Assembly (NCBI GenBank): GCA_900756945.1 | Contig: CAAELZ010000071.1 | Location: 1-64,000 of the forward strand | DNA length: 64,000 nucleotides | Direction: 5' to 3' | From: an uncultured Collinsella sp. | Lineage (GTDB): Bacteria; Actinomycetota; Coriobacteriia; Coriobacteriales; Coriobacteriaceae | Shown: in pieces, positions 18,144 to 26,165 of the stretch | Layout of the letters: every line of letters begins with the position of its first letter | Position numbering within the stretch: the first letter of the stretch is position 1 | Notes under the pieces: model-generated | Database searches by the model: none | Told to the model about the DNA's origin: nothing | Seen by the model: the letters and a program-made list of their open reading frames with translations, nothing else | Position numbers and translations under genes: made by a program

Positions 18144-20333
18144 ATGAAAAACATCCTGCACCTGTTTAAGCGCGATGTCCAAAACGTGTCTCGCTCCGTG
18201 ATCGGCATGGTCGTCGTGATGGGCCTGATCATCGTGCCATGTCTCTATGCATGGTTTAACATCGCCGGAAGCTGGGATCCCTACGGCAATACCGGCAACC
18301 TTAAGATTGCAGTGGTCAACACCGATGAGGGTTACGAGAGCGATCTGATTCCCGTCGAGGTCAACGTGGGCGAAAACGTAACCGCCACCCTGCGCGGCAA
18401 CGAGAACTTCGACTGGGTCGTCCTCAACGACCGCGATAAGGCGATTGAGGGCGTTAAGTCGGGCGCGTACTACGCTGCCGTCGTTATCCCTAAAACGTTT
18501 AGCGCCGACATGATGACGCTTTTCTCGACCGAGGTGAAGCACGCCGATATCGAGTTCTATGAGAACCAGAAGGCCAACGCCATCGCACAGATCGTGACTG
18601 AAAAGGGTTCGAGCGCCGTCCAGAGTCAGGTCAACGAGACCTTTACCAAGACCATCACGACCATCGGCCTTAAGACCGTGTCCAGCCTGCTCGACTATAT
18701 GAGTACCGACCAGGTGAGCAGCTTTATCGCCAACCTGTCCTCGACACTGGGCGATTCGGTCGAGGACCTGCAGGACGTTCAAGCCAACGCGACTTCGCTG
18801 GCGGGCATTTTGAGCTCGACCTCCGATTCGTTGACGTCGGCGAGCGGTATGCTCCAGCAGACGGGTAAGGTCGATGAATCTACCAAGCAGTTGATGGAGC
18901 ACGCCGAGAGCGGCATTAGTGATTCCAAGGAAGCACTCAAGGCCGCCAACGACGCCATCAACGCCGCGATTGACGGAAGTGCGGGCTCGTTTGACAACGT
19001 GTCCGCCGAGCTCGCGAAGGCTTTCGACGCCGCAAACCAGCATGTCAACGTTACGGTGACCCAGCTCAACGAAGCCGCGTCGGCACTCGAATCGCGCGCC
19101 AAGGAAATCGACGACACGGCCGACCAGCTCCGCAGCTTTGCCGATCAGGTGAGTGACGAAAAGCTCCAGGACAGCCTCAAGTCTGTGGCTACATCGCTGG
19201 GCAGGATCGCGACGGAGTATCGTAACAATGCCAACGACCTGAGGGCAACCGCAAAGTCCCTTTACGACAGCATGGCAGAGGTCAACAGCACGCGTGCCGA
19301 GGTCGACCAGGCCATCGCCGATGCCAAGGCGGGCATCTCGGGCGCTAAGTCCGACTACGATTCCACGTTCTCGGTCAAGGCCAAGGAGCTCAAGAAAACT
19401 ATTTCGGGCGTTCTGGATTCGCTCGACGGCATCTCGGGCGACCTGGATAGCGCTGTTGCCGGCCTGACCGACGCATCCGGTTCGCTGGCAAAGGGTCTCT
19501 CCAAGGCCGCAAAGCTGGTCAACAAGGCTTCCGATCAGCTGGGCGAGGCGTCGGACAAGATCAGCGCTTTTAAGGACGAGCTTGATAGCGCTCTGATGTC
19601 GGGTGACCTGGCCATGATTAAGACAATGATTGGCAACGACCCCGAGGGCCTGGCCGTGTCGCTTTCCGGCCCCGTTGCGCTCGACCGCAAGCCGGTCTAT
19701 CCGATCCGCAACTACGGTTCGGCCATGGCGCCGTTCTATACGATTCTGTCGCTCTGGGTCGGCTCGATCGTACTGGCGGCCATGATGAAGGTCTCGGTCG
19801 ACGACGAGCTCATCAACGAGCTCATCCCCGTACGCCTGCACGAGATCTATCTGGGCCGTTACCTGTTCTTTGGCGGTTTGGCCCTGCTGCAGGCAACGCT
19901 CGTGTGCGCGGGCGACATTCTGTTCTTTGGCATTCAGTGCGACAACCCGCTGCAGTTTGTGCTGGCGGGCTGGGTCGCGAGTCTCGTGTTCTCCAATATC
20001 GTCTACACGCTTACGGTTTCGTTTGGCGATATCGGCAAGGCGCTCGCTGTCGTGCTGTTGGTCATGCAGGTCGGCGGTTCGGGCGGCACGTTCCCCATCG
20101 AGATGACCGGCCCCGTGTTCCAGGCGATCTATCCGTTCCTGCCGTTTACTCACGGCATCAACGCCATGCATGCCGCCATGGCTGGCGCCTACCATATGGA
20201 GTACTGGGTTGAGCTGGGTATTCTGGCGAGCTATCTGATTCCGTCGCTGGCCCTGGGCGTCGTCTTCCGCCGTCCGGTCATCAAAGCCAACGACTGGATT
20301 ATCGAAAAGCTTGAAAGCACGAAGCTTATTTAG
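18144..20333 (+). CDS. YhgE/Pip-domain membrane protein, second of a tandem pair
   Basis: 729 residues. ATG directly follows the stop of the previous gene (TAA-ATG), with AAAGGAGGTGAGG just upstream, so the two are co-translated. It has the same architecture: an N-terminal helix (VVVMGLIIVPCLYAWFN), a Pip-type extracellular domain (WDPYGNTGNLKIAVVNTDEG), a long helical stalk, and a C-terminal membrane block with GSGGTFPIEM matching the partner's GSSGMYPIEM. It lacks the partner's extra C-terminal helix pair and tail. The two probably form a hetero-oligomeric membrane complex; this is inferred. Confidence 0.9.
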   Translation: MKNILHLFKRDVQNVSRSVIGMVVVMGLIIVPCLYAWFNIAGSWDPYGNTGNLKIAVVNTDEGYESDLIPVEVNVGENVTATLRGNENFDWVVLNDRDKAIEGVKSGAYYAAVVIPKTFSADMMTLFSTEVKHADIEFYENQKANAIAQIVTEKGSSAVQSQVNETFTKTITTIGLKTVSSLLDYMSTDQVSSFIANLSSTLGDSVEDLQDVQANATSLAGILSSTSDSLTSASGMLQQTGKVDESTKQLMEHAESGISDSKEALKAANDAINAAIDGSAGSFDNVSAELAKAFDAANQHVNVTVTQLNEAASALESRAKEIDDTADQLRSFADQVSDEKLQDSLKSVATSLGRIATEYRNNANDLRATAKSLYDSMAEVNSTRAEVDQAIADAKAGISGAKSDYDSTFSVKAKELKKTISGVLDSLDGISGDLDSAVAGLTDASGSLAKGLSKAAKLVNKASDQLGEASDKISAFKDELDSALMSGDLAMIKTMIGNDPEGLAVSLSGPVALDRKPVYPIRNYGSAMAPFYTILSLWVGSIVLAAMMKVSVDDELINELIPVRLHEIYLGRYLFFGGLALLQATLVCAGDILFFGIQCDNPLQFVLAGWVASLVFSNIVYTLTVSFGDIGKALAVVLLVMQVGGSGGTFPIEMTGPVFQAIYPFLPFTHGINAMHAAMAGAYHMEYWVELGILASYLIPSLALGVVFRRPVIKANDWIIEKLESTKLI

Positions 20334-20427
20334 TGCAACAGCGTGACATTGACAAAACATCGAGGTTCACTTTGCTGACGCTTTAGTGGGCTGGATTGCG
20401 GTGCAACGCTGGTTGTTGCTACAGTAG

Positions 20428-20466
20428 CGGGGCGTGCCGGGGGTCCGGCGCGTCCCGTTTTTATTT
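20428..20466 (+). terminator. Strong intrinsic terminator or leader hairpin
   Basis: 13-bp stem (arms 20428-20440 and 20445-20457, two G-T pairs) with a four-base loop and TTTTTATTT. It lies about 95 nt after the YhgE pair. TTGCGG-18 bp-TACAGT just upstream (20396-20425) also makes it a possible leader hairpin of the next gene. Confidence 0.7.
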
Positions 20467-20533
20467 GACCATGAGGCGGCACGCAGCCATACGCGTGCGG
20501 ACACCACGCCCAGTTTGAGTGTGAGGATGTTCC

Positions 20534-21517
20534 ATGGCCCAATACGCTGCCAACGAAATTGAAAACATGCCCGATAGCCCTGTTGCTCGCGAGGACCTGG
20601 GTGCGGGCGGCACCTCCCGTGGTGCCGGTGCTCGTTCGCCGTTGTTCTGGAAGGTTCTGCTCCTTTCGGTGGCGGTCATCTGGGGCTACTCCTTTACCAC
20701 TATGAAGGACGCACTCGGCACCATTCCGGTGTTCGCGCTGCTCTATGTACGTTTTCTGCCCGCAGCGTTGGTCATGTTTGCCGTCTTCCACAAGCGCATC
20801 ATCGCGCACCTCAACGCTCGCAACCTGATCGTTGGCCTGAGTATGGGCGTGCTCATGTGGGCGGCCTATGCGCTGCAGACGGTCGGTCTGGCACATACTA
20901 CGGCGGGCAAGAATGCTTTTTTGACGGGCACGTATTGCATCCTTGTGCCGTTCGCGAGCTATTTCCTGAGCGGCGAAAAGCTCACGCGCTACAACTTGGG
21001 TGCCGCGCTGCTGTGCCTAGCGGGCATTGGCCTCGTCGCACTCGATAGCGTTGAATTCAACATTGGTGACGTCATTACGCTGGCGGGTGCGGCCTTTTTC
21101 GCCATCCAGATGGCGGTGACTGCCAAGTACGGTCGCAAAATGGACATCAACGTCATCACGTTTTGGATGTTTGTGGGCAACGGCGTGCTGAGCCTGGCAA
21201 CGTCGCTGCTATTCGAGACCCAAGCGCCTCTGTCCGTGTGGACGCCGAGCTTTATCAGTGCGATGGCGTTTCTCTCGGTGGGCTGCACATGCGCGGCTCT
21301 GCTCATCCAAAACGTCGGCCTGGCGCATGTCCCGGCCTCGACGGGCTCGCTGCTCCTTTCGATGGAGTCCCCTTCGGGCGTGTTGTTTTCGGTGCTGCTG
21401 ATGGGGGAGGCGCTCACCTCGCGCCTGCTCGCCGGCTTCGCGCTCATCTTCCTGTCGATTATCTTGAGCGAGACTCACTTCGATTTTTTGCGTCGAAAGC
21501 CGCGCCCGCAATTGTAA
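20534..21517 (+). CDS. EamA/DMT-superfamily transporter
   Basis: 327 residues with ten hydrophobic helices in two EamA repeats (about 42-165 and 178-315). The first helix carries AVIWGYSFTTMKDALG, and TTAGKNAFLTGTYCILVPF is typical of the family. It is probably an exporter or permease for amino acids or other small metabolites; the substrate cannot be predicted. It is followed closely by a terminator, so it is monocistronic. Confidence 0.9.
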   Translation: MAQYAANEIENMPDSPVAREDLGAGGTSRGAGARSPLFWKVLLLSVAVIWGYSFTTMKDALGTIPVFALLYVRFLPAALVMFAVFHKRIIAHLNARNLIVGLSMGVLMWAAYALQTVGLAHTTAGKNAFLTGTYCILVPFASYFLSGEKLTRYNLGAALLCLAGIGLVALDSVEFNIGDVITLAGAAFFAIQMAVTAKYGRKMDINVITFWMFVGNGVLSLATSLLFETQAPLSVWTPSFISAMAFLSVGCTCAALLIQNVGLAHVPASTGSLLLSMESPSGVLFSVLLMGEALTSRLLAGFALIFLSIILSETHFDFLRRKPRPQL

Positions 21518-21529
21518 ACAACTTGTTGC

Positions 21530-21555
21530 GCCGCCCTCCCGGGGCGGCATTTTTT
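21530..21555 (+). terminator. Intrinsic terminator
   Basis: GCCGCCC / GGGCGGC stem followed by ATTTTTT, 13 nt after the EamA stop. Confidence 0.85.
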
Positions 21556-21633
21556 ATGCCTCGCCCTTAAAGTAGTACCTTGCACTTTACGCTATCAAAG
21601 TGCTTGCTGCAAAAACGATACTGGAGGGCATCT

Positions 21634-22932
21634 ATGGCACCAGCTTTGTCCGATCTTCAACCGCAATCAGCGCCCAAGGCCACCGCCGCGGCGCAGACCG
21701 CTATCGGTGACGGTCTTGTTGCAGAAGCTCAGGCTTTTGCAGACGAGCTCGCTGCGTGGCGACACGATCTCCACCAGATGCCCGAGCTGGGTAATAGCCT
21801 CCCACAGACCTCTGCGTATATCCAAGCGCGCCTGACCGAGATGGACATCCCGTTTGCCACGCTCGTCGACGGCTCCTGTGTTGTGGGCCTCATCGGTGCC
21901 GGTGCGGCCGTGGCGGCCCAGGGCAACGGTACGTGCACGGACGATCAGGCCGGCACGGTCATCATGCTGCGCGGTGACATGGATGCCCTTCCCGTCGCGG
22001 AAGAGTCGGGCGAGTCTTTTGCCTCTGTCAACGGCTGCATGCATGCTTGCGGTCACGATATGCACGCGACGGCGCTGCTTGGTGCGGCTCGTATGCTCAA
22101 AGCGCGCGAGTCCGCGCTTGTCGACGCCAACGCCACGGTTAAGTTGCTGTTCCAGCCGGGCGAGGAAACCTTTGAGGGTGCCCGCGCCGCCATCGCCGAC
22201 GGTCTGCTGCAGAACCCGCGCCCTCAGGTCGCCTTTGCCATGCATGTCAATAGCCAGTCGCCGCTTGGCCTGGTGCTTTACGGCAGTCCGGCGCTCTCGG
22301 GCGTGTACGGTTTCCGCATCACGCTGCAGGGCAAGGGCGGTCATGGCTCGAGCCCCGAGATCTGCATCGACCCCATTACGGCGGGTGTGCACGTGCATCT
22401 GGCACTTCAGGAGCTTATCGCTCGCGAAGTGCCGGCGGCCAAGGAGGTCGCGCTTACCGTTGGCAAGTTCGCTGGCGGCTTGGCGGCCAACGTCATCCCC
22501 GACACCTGCGTGCTCGAGGGAACGCTGCGTGGCTTCGATGTCGAGCTCATGGAGCACCTCAAGGCCCGCATCGCGGAGGTCGTCAAAGGCGTTGCCACGA
22601 CCTATCGTACGCCGGCGACTATTGAGACGCTCTCGGATGTTCCCCCGCTCGTACTCGATGACGATATGACGCAGGCGTCGCTTGGCTACGTGGGCGCGGT
22701 GCTGCCCAAGTCCGCCTTCCTGCCGTTGTTCCACGCCATGGCGAGCGAGGACTTTGCGCTTATCTCGAGCGAGATCCCGAGCGCGTACTTTACCGTGGGC
22801 GCCGCTGTAACCGATACGGATGAGCATTTTGCCCAGCACCATCCCAAGGCGCGCTTTAACGATGCCGAGCTGCCGCTCGGTGCCGCGGCCTATACCGCCG
22901 TCGCTTTGGGCTATATCGCCGACCACCGGTAG
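21634..22932 (+). CDS. M20-family amidohydrolase/peptidase
   Basis: 432 residues from ATG 21634, which has GGAGGG five bases upstream. Zinc-dependent hydrolase of the M20D aminoacylase/hippurate hydrolase group. It has DLHQMPELGNSLPQT at the start, RGDMDALPV, CMHACGHDMHATALLG (metal Cys/His), QPGEETFEGA, GGHGSSPE from the dimerisation domain and HAMASEDFA near the end. It probably cleaves N-acyl amino acids or short peptides in the cytoplasm. The next gene is an MFS transporter in the same orientation, perhaps for a related organic anion. No signal peptide. Confidence 0.92.
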   Translation: MAPALSDLQPQSAPKATAAAQTAIGDGLVAEAQAFADELAAWRHDLHQMPELGNSLPQTSAYIQARLTEMDIPFATLVDGSCVVGLIGAGAAVAAQGNGTCTDDQAGTVIMLRGDMDALPVAEESGESFASVNGCMHACGHDMHATALLGAARMLKARESALVDANATVKLLFQPGEETFEGARAAIADGLLQNPRPQVAFAMHVNSQSPLGLVLYGSPALSGVYGFRITLQGKGGHGSSPEICIDPITAGVHVHLALQELIAREVPAAKEVALTVGKFAGGLAANVIPDTCVLEGTLRGFDVELMEHLKARIAEVVKGVATTYRTPATIETLSDVPPLVLDDDMTQASLGYVGAVLPKSAFLPLFHAMASEDFALISSEIPSAYFTVGAAVTDTDEHFAQHHPKARFNDAELPLGAAAYTAVALGYIADHR

Positions 22933-22941
22933 CACCCAACC

Positions 22942-22999
22942 TTGCCTTTCAAGCCTGCGGGCATGGCCGTAAGGCCTATGCCCTTGTCTTTCAAGGCAA
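22942..22999. other. Nested hairpin between amidohydrolase and MFS genes
   Basis: Outer pairing TTGCCTT (22942-22948) with AAGGCAA (22993-22999) and an inner stem built from GGGCAT..GCC and GGC..ATGCCC around GTAA. There is no T-run, so it is a possible weak terminator or processing site. Confidence 0.4.
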
Positions 23000-23055
23000 T
23001 CTTGGGCACTACCGGCGCCCGGCGCCGGCTATTCGTTTGTTAAATAAGGAGCAGT

Positions 23056-24360
23056 ATGTCCCAGCAGCGTAAGTTCTTCCCCGGCTGGCTCGTGGTGGCC
23101 TCTGGCTTCGTGATCATGGCCACGTGCTACACGATTTTCGTCAACTGCATGAGCCTGTTCCAGCCGTTGATCGTCAGCGACCTGGGCATTTCCCTTGCGC
23201 AGTACAACATCTCCAATGCCATCTCCACCGTGGTGAGCGTTGTGGGTTCGCTTGTGATCGGCCATGTTGCCGATAAGGTGAGCGGCCGCGTCCTGGGCTC
23301 CCTCACCGTTATCGCCACCTCTGCCGTGCTTGTCGGCATGAGCTTTGTGGGCGAGCTTTGGCAGGTCTACGTGCTCTTTGCCGTCTCGGGCTGCTTCGCC
23401 GTGGCCTCGACCCGCCTGCTCATTAGCCTCGTCACTGCCAACTGGTTTACGGCCAAGCGCGGTCTTGCTATCTCCATTGCGCTTTCGGGCTCGGGCTTTG
23501 GCGGTGCCATTCTCTCGCCGATCGTAAGCTCGCTGATCGTGAGCGTGGGTTGGCGTTCCGCCTTCTTGGTGCTTGCCGCCGTCTGCATTGTGGCGGCGCT
23601 GCCCATCACGGCGTATTCCTTCCGCACCAAACCTTCCGAGATTGGCCTGAAGCCGCTCGGCGAGAACCCGGGCGATCCGTCTGTTTCCACCGCGGGCGAT
23701 AAGGACGAGCATACGGCCCCCGAGGTCAGCGTCGGTTGGTCGCGCATTAAGAAGAGCCCGGCATTCTGGCTGCTCGTCGCGGCATTCCTCTTTATGGGCC
23801 TTGTCAATGGCGCCATCCTGCCCAACCAGGTTACGAATATGACGAGCGTCACCGTCAACGGCACCAAGATCGTCACGGGCGGCCACGACCCCATGTGGGC
23901 AGGCACCGTGCTTTCGGCCTACATGGTTACCGTCGTTATCGCCAAGATCTCCCTTGGCGCCATCTATGATCGATTTGGCCTGCGTTTCGGCAATGTGTTG
24001 GGGTCCGTTGCGTGCATCGTCGCCTGCGTCGCCCTGTGCTTCCCCGCAACCGACCTCGGCCCCATCGTGGCTGCCATTAGCTTTGGTATCGGAACGTGCA
24101 TGGGCACCATCACGCCTACCATTGCCGCGTCCAAGCAGTTTGGCATGGCCGACCTCGGCAAGGTCACGGGCACCATTACCTCGCTCGAGATGGTCGGCGG
24201 CACCGTGGGCGCTATCGTCTCGGGCGTGCTGTTCGATGCCACGGGCTCCTTTGCGAGCACCTGGATTGTGTGCCTGGCATGCTCCGTTGTCATGCTCGTG
24301 TTCCTGCTGGCATCCGAGCCCATCGCCGCCAAGCTGCGCGCGAGCGTGGCGGGGGAGTAG
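23056..24360 (+). CDS. MFS transporter, oxalate/formate antiporter-like (OFA group)
   Basis: 434 residues with twelve hydrophobic helices. FFPGWLVVASGFVIM opens the first helix, and the loop VADKVSGR after helix 2 and a second motif IYDRFGLRFG after helix 8 are MFS signatures. The long central cytoplasmic loop is charged. The overall look is of OFA/monocarboxylate-type MFS proteins, so an organic anion is likely, but the substrate is not determined. AAGGAGCAG precedes the ATG. Confidence 0.88.
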   Translation: MSQQRKFFPGWLVVASGFVIMATCYTIFVNCMSLFQPLIVSDLGISLAQYNISNAISTVVSVVGSLVIGHVADKVSGRVLGSLTVIATSAVLVGMSFVGELWQVYVLFAVSGCFAVASTRLLISLVTANWFTAKRGLAISIALSGSGFGGAILSPIVSSLIVSVGWRSAFLVLAAVCIVAALPITAYSFRTKPSEIGLKPLGENPGDPSVSTAGDKDEHTAPEVSVGWSRIKKSPAFWLLVAAFLFMGLVNGAILPNQVTNMTSVTVNGTKIVTGGHDPMWAGTVLSAYMVTVVIAKISLGAIYDRFGLRFGNVLGSVACIVACVALCFPATDLGPIVAAISFGIGTCMGTITPTIAASKQFGMADLGKVTGTITSLEMVGGTVGAIVSGVLFDATGSFASTWIVCLACSVVMLVFLLASEPIAAKLRASVAGE

Positions 24361-24393
24361 ACGTCCGTCGCTCTTTTCTATTTGCCCCGTTCT

Positions 24394-24461
24394 ATCCGTG
24401 GCTGCCCTGGAGGCCGAATAGATGCTCGTACCATCATTCGGTTTCCAAGGCGGCCACGGAT
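24394..24461. repeat. Imperfect palindrome
   Basis: ATCCGTGGC (24394-24402) pairs with GCCACGGAT (24453-24461). Inner pairs CCGAAT/ATTCGG and GATG/CATC continue the stem. It directly abuts the perfect palindrome at 24462-24537. Confidence 0.55.
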
Positions 24462-24537
24462 CACAAACAGCGGCGGCGCATCTGGCCGAACGAGTCCCCA
24501 TACCCTCGTTCGGCCAGATGCGCCGCCGCTGTTTGTG
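24462..24537. repeat. Perfect 33-bp inverted repeat with a 10-nt loop
   Basis: Arms 24462-24494 and 24505-24537 are perfectly complementary, and the loop is TCCCCATACC. No T-run follows. The right arm ends 9 nt before the hisS -10 box. Confidence 0.85.
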
Positions 24538-24546
24538 TTTGTGCCG

Positions 24547-24552
24547 TATAAT
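24547..24552 (+). promoter_or_regulatory. hisS promoter -10 box
   Basis: Perfect TATAAT 43 nt before the start codon. No -35 is recognisable; that position falls inside the right arm of the 33-bp palindrome. Confidence 0.55.
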
Positions 24553-24594
24553 GTCCACTACCTATGACGCGATACAAAAGAAAGGTGTTTGCCC

Positions 24595-25908
24595 ATGCAG
24601 GCACAGAAGGCGGAGGGAACCCGCGACCTTATCGGCGCCGAGATGCGCGCCTGGCAAAAGATGCAGCAGATTGCGGCCGGCGTGTTCGAGCCGTTTGGTT
24701 TTAAGCCCATCGAGACGCCCGCGATCGAGCAGGTGGACGTGTTTGTCCACGGTATCGGCCAGTCGACCGACGTCGTGCGCAAGGAGATGTTCCGCGTGTT
24801 TAGCGGCGCCAACCTGGAGCGCGTCTTTACCGAAGGCACCGACACCAAGCTTAAGCCCAAGCAGCGCTTGGCGCTTCGCCCCGAGGGTACGGCCGGTGTG
24901 GTGCGCGCCGTCGTGGAGAACAACCTGGTGCCCCAGGGCTCCACGCCGTTTAAGGCTTATTACGCCGAGGCCATGTTCCGTGGCGAGCGTCCCCAGAAGG
25001 GTCGCCTGCGCCAGTTCCACCAGGTGGGCATCGAGTGGCTCGGCGCTCCCGATCCGGCTGCCGACGCCGAGTGCATTATCATGCTCATGGAGTTCTACAA
25101 GCGCCTGGGCTTCGATCTTTCCAAGCTCCGTCTGCTTATTAACTCGATGGGCGATGCACAGTGCCGTCCGGCATATCGCGAGCAGGTCAAGCAGTTTATC
25201 CTCGATCACGCCGATGAGATGTGCGACGAGTGCCGCGAGCGCGCCGAACTCAACCCGCTGCGTGCTTTCGACTGCAAGAACGACCACTGCCGCGAGATCA
25301 TGGCCGACGCACCGCTGATGGGCGACAACCTGTGCGATGAGTGCCGCGAGCACTACGAGCAGGTCAAGCGCTATTTGGATGCGGCGGGTATCGAGTATGT
25401 CGAGGATCCCACCCTGGTGCGCGGCCTGGACTACTACACCCGTACCGTCTTTGAGGTCGAGGCTCCCGGCGCCGGTGTCGGCTCCATCGGTGGCGGCGGT
25501 CGCTATGACGGCTTGGTCGAGCTCGAGGGCGGCAAGCCCACGGCCGGCGTTGGCTTCGCCGTTGGTTTTGAGCGCGCCCTGCTGGCCCTGCAGGCCTTTG
25601 GCAGCGACCTGGGTGCCGAGGAGGTCCCGTGCGTCTACGTCGCCAACGCCGGCAAGGAGCTGCGTCAGAACGTCTTTGCCATTACGCAGCAGCTTCGCGC
25701 CGCAGGGATCGTGACCGAGGCCGACTATCAGGGCCGTTCGCTCAAGGCCCAGTTTAAGCAGGCCGATAAGGTGGGCGCCAAGCTCATCCTGGTCCTGGGC
25801 GGCGACGAGCTTGCTGCCGGCAAGGTCAAGGTGCGCGACATGGAGAGCCATGACGAGGTTCTCGTCGATCTGGCCAACGTCGTCGAGGCGGTTCGCGAGC
25901 GCCTGTAG
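24595..25908 (+). CDS. hisS: Histidine--tRNA ligase
   Basis: 437 residues. ATG 24595 is preceded by AAAGGTG at good spacing. Class II synthetase charging tRNA-His. It shows GTRDLIGAEM, motif 2 region AEAMFRGERPQKGRLRQFHQ, the HisA motif LVRGLDYYTRTVFE, motif 3 AVGFERALL, and a C-terminal anticodon-binding domain. A Cys-rich stretch (CDECRERAE, CKNDHC, CDECREHYEQ, about 220-260) may bind a metal and is found in a subset of HisRS. No T-box leader is visible. Confidence 0.97.
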   Translation: MQAQKAEGTRDLIGAEMRAWQKMQQIAAGVFEPFGFKPIETPAIEQVDVFVHGIGQSTDVVRKEMFRVFSGANLERVFTEGTDTKLKPKQRLALRPEGTAGVVRAVVENNLVPQGSTPFKAYYAEAMFRGERPQKGRLRQFHQVGIEWLGAPDPAADAECIIMLMEFYKRLGFDLSKLRLLINSMGDAQCRPAYREQVKQFILDHADEMCDECRERAELNPLRAFDCKNDHCREIMADAPLMGDNLCDECREHYEQVKRYLDAAGIEYVEDPTLVRGLDYYTRTVFEVEAPGAGVGSIGGGGRYDGLVELEGGKPTAGVGFAVGFERALLALQAFGSDLGAEEVPCVYVANAGKELRQNVFAITQQLRAAGIVTEADYQGRSLKAQFKQADKVGAKLILVLGGDELAAGKVKVRDMESHDEVLVDLANVVEAVRERL

Positions 25909-25966
25909 CGCATCTTTTTGAGCTGCGGGCCTGCTAACGTGCCCTGCTCATGGAGAGCGATTGTTA

Positions 25967-26003
25967 CGGGGGTGTTTCGCTTTTATGCGGAATGCCCCCG
26001 TTT
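25967..26003 (+). terminator. Intrinsic terminator of hisS
   Basis: CGGGGG...CCCCCG stem with inner TTtCGC/GCGgAA pairs around TTTTAT, ending in GTTT. The remaining sequence to ppc holds a GGCAAAAAC/GTTTTTGCC inverted repeat (26039-26047, 26100-26108) and a -10 box. Confidence 0.7.
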
Positions 26004-26115
26004 ACGTATGCCGCCCACCGAGAAATACGACCATTTAGGGCAAAAACCCTTGCAATGCAGAAAAAACTTTTGTGTGGTAAAGCGCAATCAGCGCCGAAAG
26101 TTTTTGCCGAGTGCC

Positions 26116-26121
26116 TATAAT
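26116..26121 (+). promoter_or_regulatory. ppc promoter -10 box
   Basis: Perfect TATAAT, 50 nt before the GTG start. No convincing -35, which suggests activator dependence or a different upstream element. Confidence 0.5.
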
Positions 26122-26165
26122 GAATACCGCATGTTACGTGCATAGAAGGAGGAATGGGAGGAAAC

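Noticed and set aside
17160..20360. Very long open frame on the minus strand opposite the YhgE pair (over 1000 codons)
   Set aside because: It mirrors two well-supported plus-strand genes. GC-rich third positions leave few stops in the antisense frame. No recognisable domain.
24540..24594. T-box riboswitch before hisS (and likewise before aspS)
   Set aside because: The leaders are too short and show no T-box consensus or specifier/antiterminator arrangement.
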